Assembly: GCF_021213805.1 (NCBI RefSeq) | Contig: NZ_JAJQJI010000005.1 | Location: forward strand, 1 to 64,000 | Source: Mycobacterium sp. MYCO198283 | Lineage (GTDB): Bacteria > Actinomycetota > Actinomycetes > Mycobacteriales > Mycobacteriaceae | Length of the DNA: 64,000 bases | Direction: 5' to 3' | Part shown: positions 7,441 to 17,067 of the stretch, piece by piece | How positions within the stretch are numbered: the first letter of the stretch is position 1 | Layout: each line of letters opens with the position of its first letter | The notes under the pieces: model-generated | Told to the model about the DNA's origin: nothing | The model's input: only the letters and a program-made list of their open reading frames with translations | Database searches by the model: none | Translations under genes and position numbers: made by a program

Positions 7441-8090
7441 GTGCGGTGGACCACCGTGACGAGTACGACAGTGAGTACGGCTGTATTCGGGCGATCGCGG
7501 TTCGGATCGGTATCGGCCCGAAGACGCTGCGCAAGTGGGTCCGGCAAGCCGAGATCGATGGCGGTGAGCGTGACGGGGGTGACCACGGCCACGACCCGGG
7601 AGAATCGGGAGTTGAAACGTAAGGTCGCCGGGTTGGAGCAGACCGTCGAAATACTCAGGGCGGCAGCAACTTTCTTCGCGCGGGAGAGCGACCCGCGACA
7701 TCGTTGATCTGTGCGTTCATCGCCGAGCATCGCGCTCGGTTCGGGGTCGCTCCGATCTGCCGCGTGCACACCGAGCACGGCTGCGTGATCGCCCCGAGAA
7801 CGTTCTACGTGTGGCTGTCTAGGCCGCCGTCGGCCCGGGTGCTGTGGGACATGACCATCGCCGCAGTGCTGGCCGGCTATTACGAGCCCGACCAGACGGG
7901 CCGGTATGCCCCGGAGTCGCTGTATGGGGCGACGAAGATGTGGGCTCACCTGCAACGTCAGGGCATTGACGTGCCCGCTGCACCCGGCCCCGGCCAGGCC
8001 CCCGACCTGGTCGAACCACATGGTCGCGGTGGCTGCGCCGAACGGGCTGCAGGTCGCCGAATTCACCTACGTGCGTCTGGCCAGCGGGGC
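7441..8090 (+). pseudogene. IS3-family element remnant (orfA and 5' part of orfB)
   Basis: The orfA helix-turn-helix is readable (DHRDEYDSEYGCIRAIAVRI, then PKTLRKWVRQAEID), but a frameshift in the G-run near 7574 separates it from the leucine-zipper part (TRENRELKRKVAGLEQTVEI). orfB begins around 7704 (ICAFIAEHRARFGVAPICRV) and continues to YGATKMWAHLQRQGIDV. An internal deletion and frame change then lead to NGLQVAEFTYVRLASG, where the usual catalytic Asp of VADFTYV is Glu. The element ends abruptly near 8090, just before the duplicated block at 8128. Confidence 0.85.
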
Positions 8091-8173
8091 CGAGCACCCC
8101 ACCACACCGCCGGAGACGGCAATCGCACACCGCCCCGTACAGTCGGAACGTCCCATCCCGGCCGAAGGATCGC

Positions 8174-9955
8174 ATGTCAGCCCCGACGACCCGCTTCCAC
8201 TGGGTCGCGGTCGTCGCGGCAGGACTGGTGGCGATCCAGCTGGGCATCAGAGCCGTCGTCGCGTTCGAGGGCTACTTCTATTGGGACGATCTGATCCTCG
8301 TCGGCCGCGCCGGCACGCAACCGATCCTGTCGGCGGACTACCTGTTCGCCGACCACGACGGCCACGTCATGCCGGGCGCGTTCCTGATCGCGGGGGTGAT
8401 CACCCGGCTCGCGCCGCTCGATTGGTTGTGGCCGGCGGTGAGCCTGGTGATCCTGCAGCTCGTCGCGTCGCTCGCACTGCTGCGCGCGCTGCACGTCATC
8501 CTCGGCTGGCGTCCCGCACTGTTGATCCCACTGACGTTCGCCCTGTTCACCCCACTGGGCCTGCCGGCGTTTTCGTGGTGGGCCGCCGGGCTCAACGCGC
8601 TACCGATGCTCGCCGCGATGACCTGGTTCTGCGCCGATGCCATCCAGCTCGTCCGCACCGGTCGGCGGCGCTACCTGGCCACCGCTGTCGTCGCCCTCGT
8701 AGGCGGCCTGGTGTTCTTCGAGAAAGCGGCCGTCATCCCCTTCGTCGGGTTCGTCATCGCCGCCGTGCTCACTCACGTCACCGCCTCCGACGCGGTAAGC
8801 ATCGTGTGGCGACAGGCCAAGACGCTGTGGATCGCGTCGCTCGGCGTCATCGCCGCCTGGGTGGCGCTGTATCTGGTGGTCGTCGACCAACGACGGTGGA
8901 GTACCGACCTGTCGATGACCGGCGAGCTGCTGCTGCGGTCCTTCACCCACGGGATTGTCCCGGGGCTGGTGGGCGGTCCGTGGTCCTGGCAACGCTGGGC
9001 GCCCGCTTCACCCTGGGCGGTTCCCCCCACCACCGTCATGGTGCTGGGATGGGCAGCGCTCGCGGCCGTCGTGGCGTTGTCGTTCCGGCTCAAACGACGC
9101 ATCGGCTGGGTGTGGGCCGTCGCGTTCGCCTACGCCGTCGCGTGCCAGGTGCCGATCTATCTCATGCGGTCGTCGGCCTTCACCGCGCTGGAGCTCGCGC
9201 AGACGCTGCGCTATCTGGCGGATCTGGTGGTGGTGCTCGCGCTGTACATGGCCATCGCGATCACGGCTCCGGACCGCCAACCGGTCACGACGGCGTCGCT
9301 GCCCCGGGTGGTCGCCGTGGTTGCGACCGCCGCGGTCACCGCCTCGAGCGTGTACTCGACGCTTACCTACCTGACGGTTTGGCGTGACAACCCCGCGGAG
9401 CAATACCTGCGCAACGCCGAGCGCAGCCTCGCCGAGGCGCACCGGGGGTCGAGCGCCCCGCTGCTCGACCAGGAAGTCGACCCGCTGGTGCTGCAGCGCG
9501 TCGCCTACCCGGAGAACCTCGCCAGCCACATGTTCGCGCTGCTCAAAGACCGGCCTGACTTCGCCGCGTACACCACCGACCTGCGCATGCTCGACAACAG
9601 CGGCCGGCTCTTCCCAGCGCTCGTGACGTGGACGCGCAGCATCGCCCCCGGTCCAGAACCCGGTTGCGGGTACCTGATCCAACCCGGCCGGTCGGTCACC
9701 ATGCGGCTCGACGGGCCGCTGCTTCCCGCCGACTGGACGGCCGAGATCAACTACCTCGCCAACAGCGACGGCTCCCTCACCATGTCGCTCGACGACGGCA
9801 CCGCCACCCGCTTCCCGGTACGCCCGGGCCTCAACCGCGTCTTCGTGCGGCTCGCCGGCGCCGGCGACGCCGTTACCGTTGAGGCGAACACGGCCGCGTT
9901 GTCGGTGTGCATCGCAGCCGGACCGGTGGGCTTTCTGGCGATCGCGCCCCGATAA
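8174..9955 (+). CDS. GT-C-like polytopic membrane protein (Rv3635-like)
   Basis: The 593-aa product has about ten to twelve hydrophobic helices and a C-terminal ~190-aa extracytoplasmic region. After the first helix comes FYWDDLILVGRAG, an acidic motif in the first outside loop as in GT-C glycosyltransferases that use polyprenyl-phosphate sugars. Length and neighbourhood fit M. tuberculosis Rv3635, which also lies next to transposase genes. Mannosyl or arabinosyl transfer to cell-envelope glycans is inferred from the fold only. The ATG is the start conserved in the duplicated fragment at 5047. The promoter region is shared with that fragment and has no TANNNT box at leaderless distance. Confidence 0.75.
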   Translation: MSAPTTRFHWVAVVAAGLVAIQLGIRAVVAFEGYFYWDDLILVGRAGTQPILSADYLFADHDGHVMPGAFLIAGVITRLAPLDWLWPAVSLVILQLVASLALLRALHVILGWRPALLIPLTFALFTPLGLPAFSWWAAGLNALPMLAAMTWFCADAIQLVRTGRRRYLATAVVALVGGLVFFEKAAVIPFVGFVIAAVLTHVTASDAVSIVWRQAKTLWIASLGVIAAWVALYLVVVDQRRWSTDLSMTGELLLRSFTHGIVPGLVGGPWSWQRWAPASPWAVPPTTVMVLGWAALAAVVALSFRLKRRIGWVWAVAFAYAVACQVPIYLMRSSAFTALELAQTLRYLADLVVVLALYMAIAITAPDRQPVTTASLPRVVAVVATAAVTASSVYSTLTYLTVWRDNPAEQYLRNAERSLAEAHRGSSAPLLDQEVDPLVLQRVAYPENLASHMFALLKDRPDFAAYTTDLRMLDNSGRLFPALVTWTRSIAPGPEPGCGYLIQPGRSVTMRLDGPLLPADWTAEINYLANSDGSLTMSLDDGTATRFPVRPGLNRVFVRLAGAGDAVTVEANTAALSVCIAAGPVGFLAIAPR

Positions 9956-9973
9956 ATGAAAAGGAGAAGGACT

Positions 9974-10345
9974 ATGTCGGACGGCCTGGACAAGGGAATA
10001 CAGATCTTCCGCGAGCTCATGCCGGGCGTCGACGTCGACCTGCGCGACGGCCTGTTCGCCGACGAGCTGCTCGAGATCGGCTTCGAGAGCGTCTTCGGCA
10101 AGCTGTGGAGTCGCGACGGGCTGAGTCGGCGCGACCGCAGCCTCGTCACGCTCGGCATCCTGATCGCCCAGCGCAGCGCCGAGGAGTTGCGGTCACACTT
10201 CGCGATCGCCCGCACCAACGGGCTGACCGAGACCGAGTTGGCCGAGGTCATCTACCACGCGACGGGCTACGCGGGCTTCCCGGCGGCCAACACCGCCCGC
10301 GCCGCGGCGATCGAGGCGTTGGAGCACCACACGCCCCGGGCGTGA
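9974..10345 (+). CDS. Carboxymuconolactone decarboxylase family protein
   Basis: The 123-aa product has the CMD helical core: a conserved SRRDRSLVTLGILIAQ helix, then ELRSHFAIARTNGLTETELA and EVIYHATGYAGFPAANTA. These match gamma-carboxymuconolactone decarboxylases (PcaC-like). The CXXC redox pair of AhpD is absent, so a peroxidase-partner role is unlikely. AAGGAGAAGG precedes the ATG at 9974. It follows the GT-C-like gene by 18 nt and may be co-transcribed with it. The substrate is unknown. Confidence 0.85.
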   Translation: MSDGLDKGIQIFRELMPGVDVDLRDGLFADELLEIGFESVFGKLWSRDGLSRRDRSLVTLGILIAQRSAEELRSHFAIARTNGLTETELAEVIYHATGYAGFPAANTARAAAIEALEHHTPRA

Positions 10346-10399
10346 CGCGCGCTGACGGCGTTGATTCTCACCTGCGGGCGACGACACGCCGACGCCGAC

Positions 10400-10429
10400 C
10401 GCCTCGGCGTGACAGTCAACACCGAGGCG
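10400..10429. terminator. Hairpin between CMD-like gene and tRNA-Thr
   Basis: CGCCTCGG (10400-10407) and CCGAGGCG (10422-10429) form an 8-bp perfect stem. A second partial copy of the GAGTCAACGCCGAGGC block follows. There is no T-run, so termination is a guess from position. The alternating GTTGA/TCAC-type motifs here recur at 53590-53700. Confidence 0.45.
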
Positions 10430-10458
10430 TGAGAGTCAACGCCGAGGCAAGAACAGGG

Positions 10459-10531
10459 AGCCGCCTGGGGGAATCGAACCCCCGACCTATTCATTACGAG
10501 TGAATCGCTCTGCCGACTGAGCTAAGGCGGC
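10459..10531 (-). tRNA. tRNA-Thr (anticodon CGT)
   Basis: On the minus strand, GCCGCCT pairs with AGGCGGC to form a 7-bp acceptor stem. The D-arm is CTCAGTCGGCAGAGC, the anticodon arm is GATTCACTCGTAATGAAT with loop CTCGTAA (anticodon CGT, reading ACG), and the T-arm is GGGGGTTCGATTCCCCC. The 3' CCA is not encoded. Confidence 0.95.
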
Positions 10532-10586
10532 GCACCCGAAGCATCGGGCGGCCCGAGTCTACGGCAGGGTCAGCAGCGCACCAAAG

Positions 10587-11795
10587 TCAGTTGCGCAGCG
10601 CCTGCCCGACGGTGGCGACCATGGCGTCGACGGCGAACTTCGGCTTGACGTTGACGGCCAGCGCCTCGCGGCATTCCAGGACGGCTTCGATGCAACGCAG
10701 CAGTCGGTCGGGCGGGGCGTGCTCGGCGAGCGACTCGATGCGGTCGCGCATGTCGGGGTGGTTGGCGGTGAGGTGGCCGGACCCCGACGACACCAGCAGC
10801 GCGTCGCGGAAGTAGTTGGCCAGGTCGATCAGCGCCCGGTCGAGCGCGTCGCGTGAGGCGCGGGTGAGCCGCGACTTCTGCCGCTTCTCCAGGTCCTTCA
10901 GCGCGCCGGCCGCTCCGCGCATGCTGCCCGCGGTGCCCTTCCCCGTGCCGCCGGCGCCCAGCGCGGTGCGCAGCTCCTCGGTCTCGCTCTCGTCCCGGCC
11001 CGCCGTCAGCGCCTTGGCTTCGGCCTCGGCCGCCGCCACCAGGTCCTCGGCCGCGGCGAAGGCACGCGACGGCGTGGCCGCGTCGCGGACCAGCGCCAAC
11101 GCCCGGCGCCGCCGTTCCCGCGCGTCGGGATCGGTGGCGAGCCGGCGCGCCCGGCCGACGTGCCCGCCGCTCACCGACGCCGCCCACTGCGCCTGCTCCG
11201 CGTCGATCCCGTCGTTGTCGACGAGCACTCGGGCGATGGCCGACGCCGGCGGGGTGACGAGCGCGACGTGTCGGCAGCGCGAACGCAACGTCACCGCGAT
11301 GTCCTCGGGGTCCACCGACGGCGCGCACAGCAGGAACACCGTGGACGGCGGCGGCTCCTCCACCACCTTCAGCAGCGCGTTCGCCGCGCCTTCGGTGAGC
11401 CGGTCCGCATCCTCGATGACCACGATCTGCCAGCGGCCGGTGCCTGGCCGCCGCGACGCCGTCTGCACGATGGCCCGCATCTCGTCGACACCGATCGACA
11501 GGCCCTCGGGGATGACGCGCCGGACGTCGGCGTGGGTGCCCGCCATGGTGGTGGCGCACGCCCGGCACTCCCCGCAACCCGGGACACCGGGCGAGGTGCA
11601 CTGCAGCGCCGCCGCGAAGCACACCGCCGCGATGGACCGGCCGGAACCGGGCGGGCCGGTGATGAGCCACGCATGCGTCATGGTCCCCACCGTGGCCGCG
11701 CCGTGAGCGGAATCACCCCGCGCCGCGTGAGCTGCGGCCACGAGCTCGTTCTCGACGGCTTGCTGCCCGACCAGTCTGGCGAATACCCGGCTCAT
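10587..11795 (-). CDS. holB: DNA polymerase III delta' subunit (clamp loader)
   Basis: The 402-aa product is an AAA+ clamp-loader subunit. It has a P-loop-like GPPGSGRS near residue 50 and a four-Cys zinc cluster (Cys residues within CTSPGVPGCGECRAC). VVIEDADRLTEGAANALLKV and the sensor-like SRCRH also match delta'/tau proteins. It loads the sliding clamp at the replisome. The position next to the adenylyl cyclase and topA matches Rv3644c. A TACTGT box lies 8 nt before the ATG. The C-terminal ~150 residues are the helical oligomerisation domain. Confidence 0.92.
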   Translation of the reverse strand: MSRVFARLVGQQAVENELVAAAHAARGDSAHGAATVGTMTHAWLITGPPGSGRSIAAVCFAAALQCTSPGVPGCGECRACATTMAGTHADVRRVIPEGLSIGVDEMRAIVQTASRRPGTGRWQIVVIEDADRLTEGAANALLKVVEEPPPSTVFLLCAPSVDPEDIAVTLRSRCRHVALVTPPASAIARVLVDNDGIDAEQAQWAASVSGGHVGRARRLATDPDARERRRRALALVRDAATPSRAFAAAEDLVAAAEAEAKALTAGRDESETEELRTALGAGGTGKGTAGSMRGAAGALKDLEKRQKSRLTRASRDALDRALIDLANYFRDALLVSSGSGHLTANHPDMRDRIESLAEHAPPDRLLRCIEAVLECREALAVNVKPKFAVDAMVATVGQALRN

Positions 11796-11865
11796 CGCCC
11801 ATAACAGTAATGTCGAGCACCGACACGGCAGTTTACGGAAGCGGTTGAGCGTCCGCGGTCCCCGA

Positions 11866-11871
11866 TACGGT
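11866..11871 (+). promoter_or_regulatory. Putative leaderless -10 box of adenylyl cyclase gene
   Basis: TACGGT ends 6 nt before the GTG at 11878. It supports that GTG over the in-frame GTG 33 nt upstream. Confidence 0.6.
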
Positions 11872-11877
11872 AGGCAT

Positions 11878-13449
11878 GTGACCAGTCAGGCGACAACGGT
11901 GGGGCGAATCCGCGCATTCGTCCGCTGGGTGGTGCGTACGCCGTGGCCGGTGTTCCTCCTGGGCATGGTGCAGGCCGACATCATCGGCGCGCTGCTGGTC
12001 CTGGGCTTCCTGCGATTCGGGTTGCCGCCGGAGGACCGCGTGCTCATCCAGGACCTCCCGACGGGCAGCCTGGTGGTGTTCGTCAGCGTCGTCGTCCTGG
12101 TGTTCGCGATCGGCGCGGCGGTGAGCTTGCGGCTGCTGATCCCGGTGATCCGCTGGCAGCGGCGGGACACGCTGCTCGCCGACCCGGACCCGGAACGCAC
12201 CGAGCTCGCGCGCATCCGAGCCCTGCGGATGCCGTTCTACCGCACCGGCATCAGCATCGTGAACTGGGCGATCGGCGGCACCGTGTTCATCGTCGCCGCC
12301 TGGCCGGTGGCGGCGCACTCGACACCGGTCATCGCCGTCGCCACGGCGCTGGGCGCCACCGCGACCACCATCATCGGTTACCTGCAGTCCGAACGGATCC
12401 TGCGGCCGGTCGCGGTGGCGGCGCTGCGCCACGGCGTGCCCGAGCCGTTCCGCGCTCCGGGGGTGATCCTGCGGCAGGTGCTCACCTGGGTGCTCAGCAC
12501 GGCGGTCCCGGTCCTGGCCATCATCCTGACCGTGCTGGCGAGCAAGTTCTCGATCCTGCAGGCCGACGCCGAGAAGACGTCGACGCCCATCCTGTTGCTG
12601 GCGATCACGGCGCTGGTCATCGGCGGGTCGAGCACGCTGCTCACCGCGATGTCGATCGCCGACCCGCTGCGCCAGTTGCGCTGGGCGCTCGGCGAAGTGC
12701 AGCGCGGCAACTACAACGCCCACGTGCAGATCTACGACGCCAGCGAGCTGGGCCTGCTGCAGGCGGGTTTCAACGACATGGTGCGCGACCTGTCCGAGCG
12801 GCAGCGGCTGCGCGACCTGTTCGGCCGTTACGTGGGTGAGGACGTCGCCCGCCGGGCACTCGAGCGCGGCACGGAGCTCGGCGGCGAGGAGCGCAACGTC
12901 GCCGTGCTGTTCGTCGACCTCGTCGCGTCGACGCAGCTGGCCGCGACCCGGCCGCCGGCCGAGGTGGTGAAGGTGCTCAACGAGTTCTTCCGCGTGGTCG
13001 TCGACACCGTCAACGCCCACGGCGGCTTCGTCAACAAATTCCAGGGCGACGCGGCGCTGGCGATCTTCGGCGCCCCCATCGAGCATCCCGACGGGCCGGG
13101 GGCCGCGCTGGCGGCCGCCCGCGAACTGCACGACAAGCTCATCGAGGTGCTGGGCACCATCGAGTTCGGCATCGGGGTCTCGGCGGGCCGTGCCATCGCC
13201 GGCCACATCGGCGCGCAGGCCCGCTTCGAGTACACCGTGATCGGCGACCCGGTCAACGAGGCGGCGCGCCTGACGGAGCTGGCGAAGCTCGAAGAAGGCC
13301 ACGTGCTGGCGTCGTCGACGGCGGTCGCGAGCGCGCTCGACTCCGAGGCGCTGTGCTGGAACGTCGGCGAGATCGTCACGCTGCGCGGGCGCATGGCCCC
13401 GACGCAGCTGGCGCGTCCGGTGCACGTCGCCGTGCCGCAGGAGCTCTAA
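11878..13449 (+). CDS. Membrane class III adenylyl cyclase with HAMP domain (Rv3645-like)
   Basis: The 523-aa product has about six transmembrane helices in residues ~15-270. A HAMP linker follows (DPLRQLRWALGEVQRGNY, then SELGLLQAGFNDMVRDLSER), then a catalytic domain from ~320. That domain has metal-binding Asp in VAVLFVDLVAST, the substrate Lys/Asp region in FVNKFQGDAALAIFGAP, and VIGDPVNEAARLTELAK with the transition-state Asn/Arg. It makes cAMP from ATP at the membrane. The architecture is that of M. tuberculosis Rv3645, reported as a main source of basal cAMP. Its stop overlaps the stop of topA, which is transcribed convergently. The cAMP receptor Crp is encoded at 36527. Confidence 0.9.
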   Translation: MTSQATTVGRIRAFVRWVVRTPWPVFLLGMVQADIIGALLVLGFLRFGLPPEDRVLIQDLPTGSLVVFVSVVVLVFAIGAAVSLRLLIPVIRWQRRDTLLADPDPERTELARIRALRMPFYRTGISIVNWAIGGTVFIVAAWPVAAHSTPVIAVATALGATATTIIGYLQSERILRPVAVAALRHGVPEPFRAPGVILRQVLTWVLSTAVPVLAIILTVLASKFSILQADAEKTSTPILLLAITALVIGGSSTLLTAMSIADPLRQLRWALGEVQRGNYNAHVQIYDASELGLLQAGFNDMVRDLSERQRLRDLFGRYVGEDVARRALERGTELGGEERNVAVLFVDLVASTQLAATRPPAEVVKVLNEFFRVVVDTVNAHGGFVNKFQGDAALAIFGAPIEHPDGPGAALAAARELHDKLIEVLGTIEFGIGVSAGRAIAGHIGAQARFEYTVIGDPVNEAARLTELAKLEEGHVLASSTAVASALDSEALCWNVGEIVTLRGRMAPTQLARPVHVAVPQEL

Positions 13450-16259
13450 CCGCGCTTGGCGGCCTTCTTCGCCGGCGCCTTGCGGGCGGTCGTCTTCTTG
13501 GCGGCGGTCTTCTTCGCGGCGGTCTTCTTCGCGACCTTCTTCACCGGACCCCGCGCCCGCCGGTCCGCGAGCAGTTCGGCGGCGCGGGCATCGGTGATCG
13601 ACATGACGTCGTCGCCCTTGCGCAGGCTCGCGTTGGTTTCGCCGTCGGTGACGTAGGGCCCGAAGCGCCCGTCCTTGATCACCATCGGATTGCCCGACAC
13701 CGGGTCGTTGCCCAGTTCCCGCAGCGGCGGCGCCGACGCGGCTTGCCGCCCACGGCGTTTCGGTTCCGCGTAGAGCTTGAGCGCCTCGTCGAGCGTGATG
13801 GTGAACAGCTGCTCCTCGTTCGCCAGCGACCGCGAGTCGTTGCCCTTCTTCAGGTACGGGCCGTAGCGGCCGTTCTGCGCGGTGATCTCCTCACCCGTGC
13901 TGGGGTCGACGCCCACCACCCGCGGTAGCGACAGCAGCTTCAGCGCGTCCTCGAGCGTCACCGTCTCCAGATCCATGCTGCGGAGCAGGCTTCCGGTGCG
14001 CGGCTTCGGTCCGGTGGGCTTCTTGCCCTTCTTGGCGGTGACGCCCGGATCCTCGTCGGGCGGCTCGGGCAGCACCTCGGTGACGTAGGGCCCGTAGCGG
14101 CCGTCCTTGGCGACGATCTCGTGCCCGGTCTCCGGGTCGATACCCAGCGACCGGCCCTCCTGCGGCGTGCTGAACAGCTTCTCGGCGAGCTCAAGGGTCA
14201 GCTCGTCGGGCGTCAGGTCGTCGCTGAGGTTGGCCCGCTGCGGGGTCGGCTCGCCGTCGTCGCCGGTGACCATGCGCTCCAAGTACGGCCCGCTGCGGCC
14301 GACGCGGACGACGATGGGGCGGCCCTGGTCGTCGTCGAACAGCTTGATGCTGTTGATCTCCCGGGCGTCGATCTCTTCGAGGTTGCCGCCGACCAGCTTC
14401 TTGAGCCCCCCGGCACGCGCGATCGAGCCTTCGACGCCGTTGTCGCCGCCGAAGTAGAAGTTGGAAAGCCAGTTGGTCCTTCGCTCCTGGCCGGCCGCGA
14501 TGGCGTCGAGCTCGTCTTCCATCGCCGCGGTGAAGTCGTAGTCCACCAGCCGGCCGAAGTGCTGCTCCAGCAGGCCGGTGACGGCGAACGCCACCCACGA
14601 CGGCACCAGCGCGCTGCCCTTCTTGTGGACGTAGCCGCGGTCCTGGATGGTCTTGATGATCGCCGAATAGGTCGACGGCCGCCCGATGCCGAGGTCCTCG
14701 AGCGCCTTGATCAGCGACGCCTCGGTGTAGCGGGCGGGCGGGTTGGTGCTGTGCCCGTCGGCGCTCAGCTCCGCCGCCCGCAGCGCCTGGCCCTGGGTGA
14801 GCTGCGGCAGCCGGCTCTCGGCGTCGTCGGCCTCACCGCCGGCCAGCTCGTCGACGGTTTCGACGTAGGCCAGCAGGAAGCCCGGGAACGTGAGGGTCCG
14901 GCCGCTGGCGCCGAACACGACCGCCTGACCGTCGGCGGCCTGGCCGGCGATCCGCAAGGTCAGCGTCGTGCCGCGGGCGTCGGCCATCTGCGAGGCGACG
15001 GTGCGTTGCCAGATCAGCTCGTAGAGCCGGAACTCGTCGTTGTCGAGTGCGGCGTGCAGCTGGCCGGGGGTGGCGAACGTGTCACCGGCGGGGCGGATCG
15101 CCTCGTGCGCCTCCTGCGCGTTCTTCACCTTGCGCGTGTACTGCCGCGGTGACGGCGAGACGTTCTCCTGGCCGTAGAGCTGCGCGGCCTGCGTGCGGGC
15201 CGCATCGATAGCGCTGGCCGACAGATTCGTCGAGTCGGTCCGCATGTAGGTGATGTAGCCGTTCTCGTACAGCCGCTGCGCGATGCTCATGGTGCGCTCG
15301 GACGAGAACCGCAGCTTGCGCCCCGCCTCCTGCTGCAGCGTCGACGTCATGAACGGCGCGTAGGGCCGCCGCGTGTAGGGCTTGGTCTCGACCGACTGCA
15401 CCGTCAGCGTGGCGCCGCGCAGCCCGGCGGCCAGCGCACCGGCGCTCGACTCGTCGAGCACCAGCACCTCGTCGGGCTTCTTCACCGCGCCGAGCGAGTC
15501 GAAGTCGCGGCCGGTGGCCACCCGGCGGCCGTCCACGGTCAGCAGCCGGGACGTGAACGTCGGCGGCGTGGCCTGCGGGTCGGACGCGCGGGCGTCGAGC
15601 TCGGCGGTGACGTCCCAGTAGTCGGCGCTGCGGAACGCCATCCGATCGCGTTCCCGCTGCACGATGATGCGCGTGGCGACCGACTGGACCCGGCCCGCCG
15701 ACAGCTTCGGCGCGACCTTCTTCCAGAGCACGGGTGAGACCTCGTAGCCGTAGAGCCGGTCGAGGATGCGGCGCGTCTCCTGGGCGTCCACCAGGTCGGT
15801 GTCGAGGTCGCGGGGGTTCTCGGCGGCCGCGCGGATGGCCGGTTCGGTGATCTCGTGAAACACCATCCGCTTGACCGGAATGCGCGGCTTGAGGGTCTCC
15901 AGCAGATGCCAGGCGATGGCCTCGCCCTCGCGGTCGCCGTCGGTGGCGAGGTAGAGCTCGTCGACCTCCTTGAGCAGCCCCTTGAGCTCGGAGACCGTGC
16001 TCTTCTTCTCGGGGCTGATGATGTAGAGCGGCTCGAAGTCGGCGTCGACGTTCACGCCCAGCCGCGCCCACGGCTCCGACTTGTACTTGGCGGGCACGTC
16101 GGCGGCGGCACGCGGCAGGTCCCGGATGTGGCCCCGGGACGACTCGACGATGTAGTCCGAGCCCAGGTATCCGGCGATCTTGCGCGCCTTGGTGGGCGAC
16201 TCGACGATGACGAGCCGACGCACGGCGGTGCGGCCGTTACCGCGTTTCGAGTCAGCCAA
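13446..16259 (-). CDS. topA: DNA topoisomerase I
   Basis: The 937-aa product relaxes negative supercoils by single-strand passage. The TOPRIM domain spans ~12-135, with catalytic Glu in RRLVIVESPTKARKIAGYLG and DGDREGE. The strand-cleaving Tyr lies in GYITYMRTDSTNLS around residue 340. The C-terminal third holds several repeats built on GRYGPY/GRFGPYV and ends in an Ala/Lys-rich basic tail, the mycobacterial type without zinc fingers. The likely start is TTG at 16259 (MADSKRGNGRTAV). It corresponds to Rv3646c. The last bases overlap the stop codon of the convergent adenylyl cyclase gene. Confidence 0.97.
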   Translation of the reverse strand: MADSKRGNGRTAVRRLVIVESPTKARKIAGYLGSDYIVESSRGHIRDLPRAAADVPAKYKSEPWARLGVNVDADFEPLYIISPEKKSTVSELKGLLKEVDELYLATDGDREGEAIAWHLLETLKPRIPVKRMVFHEITEPAIRAAAENPRDLDTDLVDAQETRRILDRLYGYEVSPVLWKKVAPKLSAGRVQSVATRIIVQRERDRMAFRSADYWDVTAELDARASDPQATPPTFTSRLLTVDGRRVATGRDFDSLGAVKKPDEVLVLDESSAGALAAGLRGATLTVQSVETKPYTRRPYAPFMTSTLQQEAGRKLRFSSERTMSIAQRLYENGYITYMRTDSTNLSASAIDAARTQAAQLYGQENVSPSPRQYTRKVKNAQEAHEAIRPAGDTFATPGQLHAALDNDEFRLYELIWQRTVASQMADARGTTLTLRIAGQAADGQAVVFGASGRTLTFPGFLLAYVETVDELAGGEADDAESRLPQLTQGQALRAAELSADGHSTNPPARYTEASLIKALEDLGIGRPSTYSAIIKTIQDRGYVHKKGSALVPSWVAFAVTGLLEQHFGRLVDYDFTAAMEDELDAIAAGQERRTNWLSNFYFGGDNGVEGSIARAGGLKKLVGGNLEEIDAREINSIKLFDDDQGRPIVVRVGRSGPYLERMVTGDDGEPTPQRANLSDDLTPDELTLELAEKLFSTPQEGRSLGIDPETGHEIVAKDGRYGPYVTEVLPEPPDEDPGVTAKKGKKPTGPKPRTGSLLRSMDLETVTLEDALKLLSLPRVVGVDPSTGEEITAQNGRYGPYLKKGNDSRSLANEEQLFTITLDEALKLYAEPKRRGRQAASAPPLRELGNDPVSGNPMVIKDGRFGPYVTDGETNASLRKGDDVMSITDARAAELLADRRARGPVKKVAKKTAAKKTAAKKTTARKAPAKKAAKRG

Positions 16260-16418
16260 CTTGCGCTACTGCCTTACTTCTTCACTCCCGCAGAAACGGG
16301 ATGTCATGGGCACACCGCAATGTGCCCGGCGTTCTCCACGGCTGTGGGGTTCCTGCCAAGATTGCACCACGACCACACCGACGCAAACCGACCTTCCCGT
16401 CGCCGACGGCGTTTCCGG

Positions 16419-17000
16419 CTACCGCGCCCGGGGCCACTCGGGCAACGCGTCGGGGTCGGTTGGCGGTTCCCCGACGTTTTCCACCAGCCGTAACAGCCGT
16501 CGCCGGCCGCTGATCCGCAGCGCCGGATGAGATCCCCGGGTGCCGACCAGCGTGGGCGCGATACCCACCCGCATCAGCGCCGACGCCAGCGCCGAATGGG
16601 TGTCCGGGGCGTGCGGATCGAGCCCGAGCAGGTAGCGGTCGGCCTCCGGGCGACCGGCGGCCAGCGTCCAGGCCCGCAGCTCGCGCGGGCCGGGCAGCCA
16701 CTGCGGCGGCACCGTCTTCACCGCGCCGCGCGTCCACTCCGTCGCGATGGCCGTCAACCGGTGGTCGACGGCCGTCCGCACCAGCGGGTTGCCCTCGTCG
16801 GTGCGGGTGAGCTCCGGGGTGAGGCCGGCGTCGGCGATCATGTCCGCCAGCGCGGCCGCCCGCCAGTCCCGTTCGACGACGACCGACAACCGCACGCCCG
16901 CCGCCGTCAGCACCAGTTGTCCCCCGGCGGCCAGCGTGCCGGTCAGATCGGCGACCGCAGGGGGCACCGACTCTGCCGAGAAGAACGACAGCTGGCTCAC
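16419..17000 (-). CDS. Conserved mycobacterial hypothetical protein (Rv3647c-like)
   Basis: The 193-aa soluble protein starts MSQLSFFSAESVPPAVADLT and has no signal peptide or membrane helix. Position between topA and cspA matches Rv3647c. No catalytic motif is apparent. GTG at 17000 is preceded by TACTGT with a 7-nt gap, consistent with leaderless translation. The C-terminus is basic (RISGRRRLLRLVENV). Function is unknown. Confidence 0.8.
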   Translation of the reverse strand: MSQLSFFSAESVPPAVADLTGTLAAGGQLVLTAAGVRLSVVVERDWRAAALADMIADAGLTPELTRTDEGNPLVRTAVDHRLTAIATEWTRGAVKTVPPQWLPGPRELRAWTLAAGRPEADRYLLGLDPHAPDTHSALASALMRVGIAPTLVGTRGSHPALRISGRRRLLRLVENVGEPPTDPDALPEWPRAR

Positions 17001-17067
17001 ACGAAGAACAGTAGGTCAGCACCACCGCGCAGGGCGGGTGCCGAGCCGGAAGCGGCGGATCAGACGA

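Noticed and set aside
9907..10503. 198-aa ORF overlapping the CMD-like gene and tRNA-Thr
   Set aside because: It is an Arg/Pro-rich frame shadowing the real gene and runs into the tRNA.
13353..15152. Long plus-strand ORFs across topA
   Set aside because: They are antisense shadows of a GC-rich gene; the topA frame carries all family motifs.
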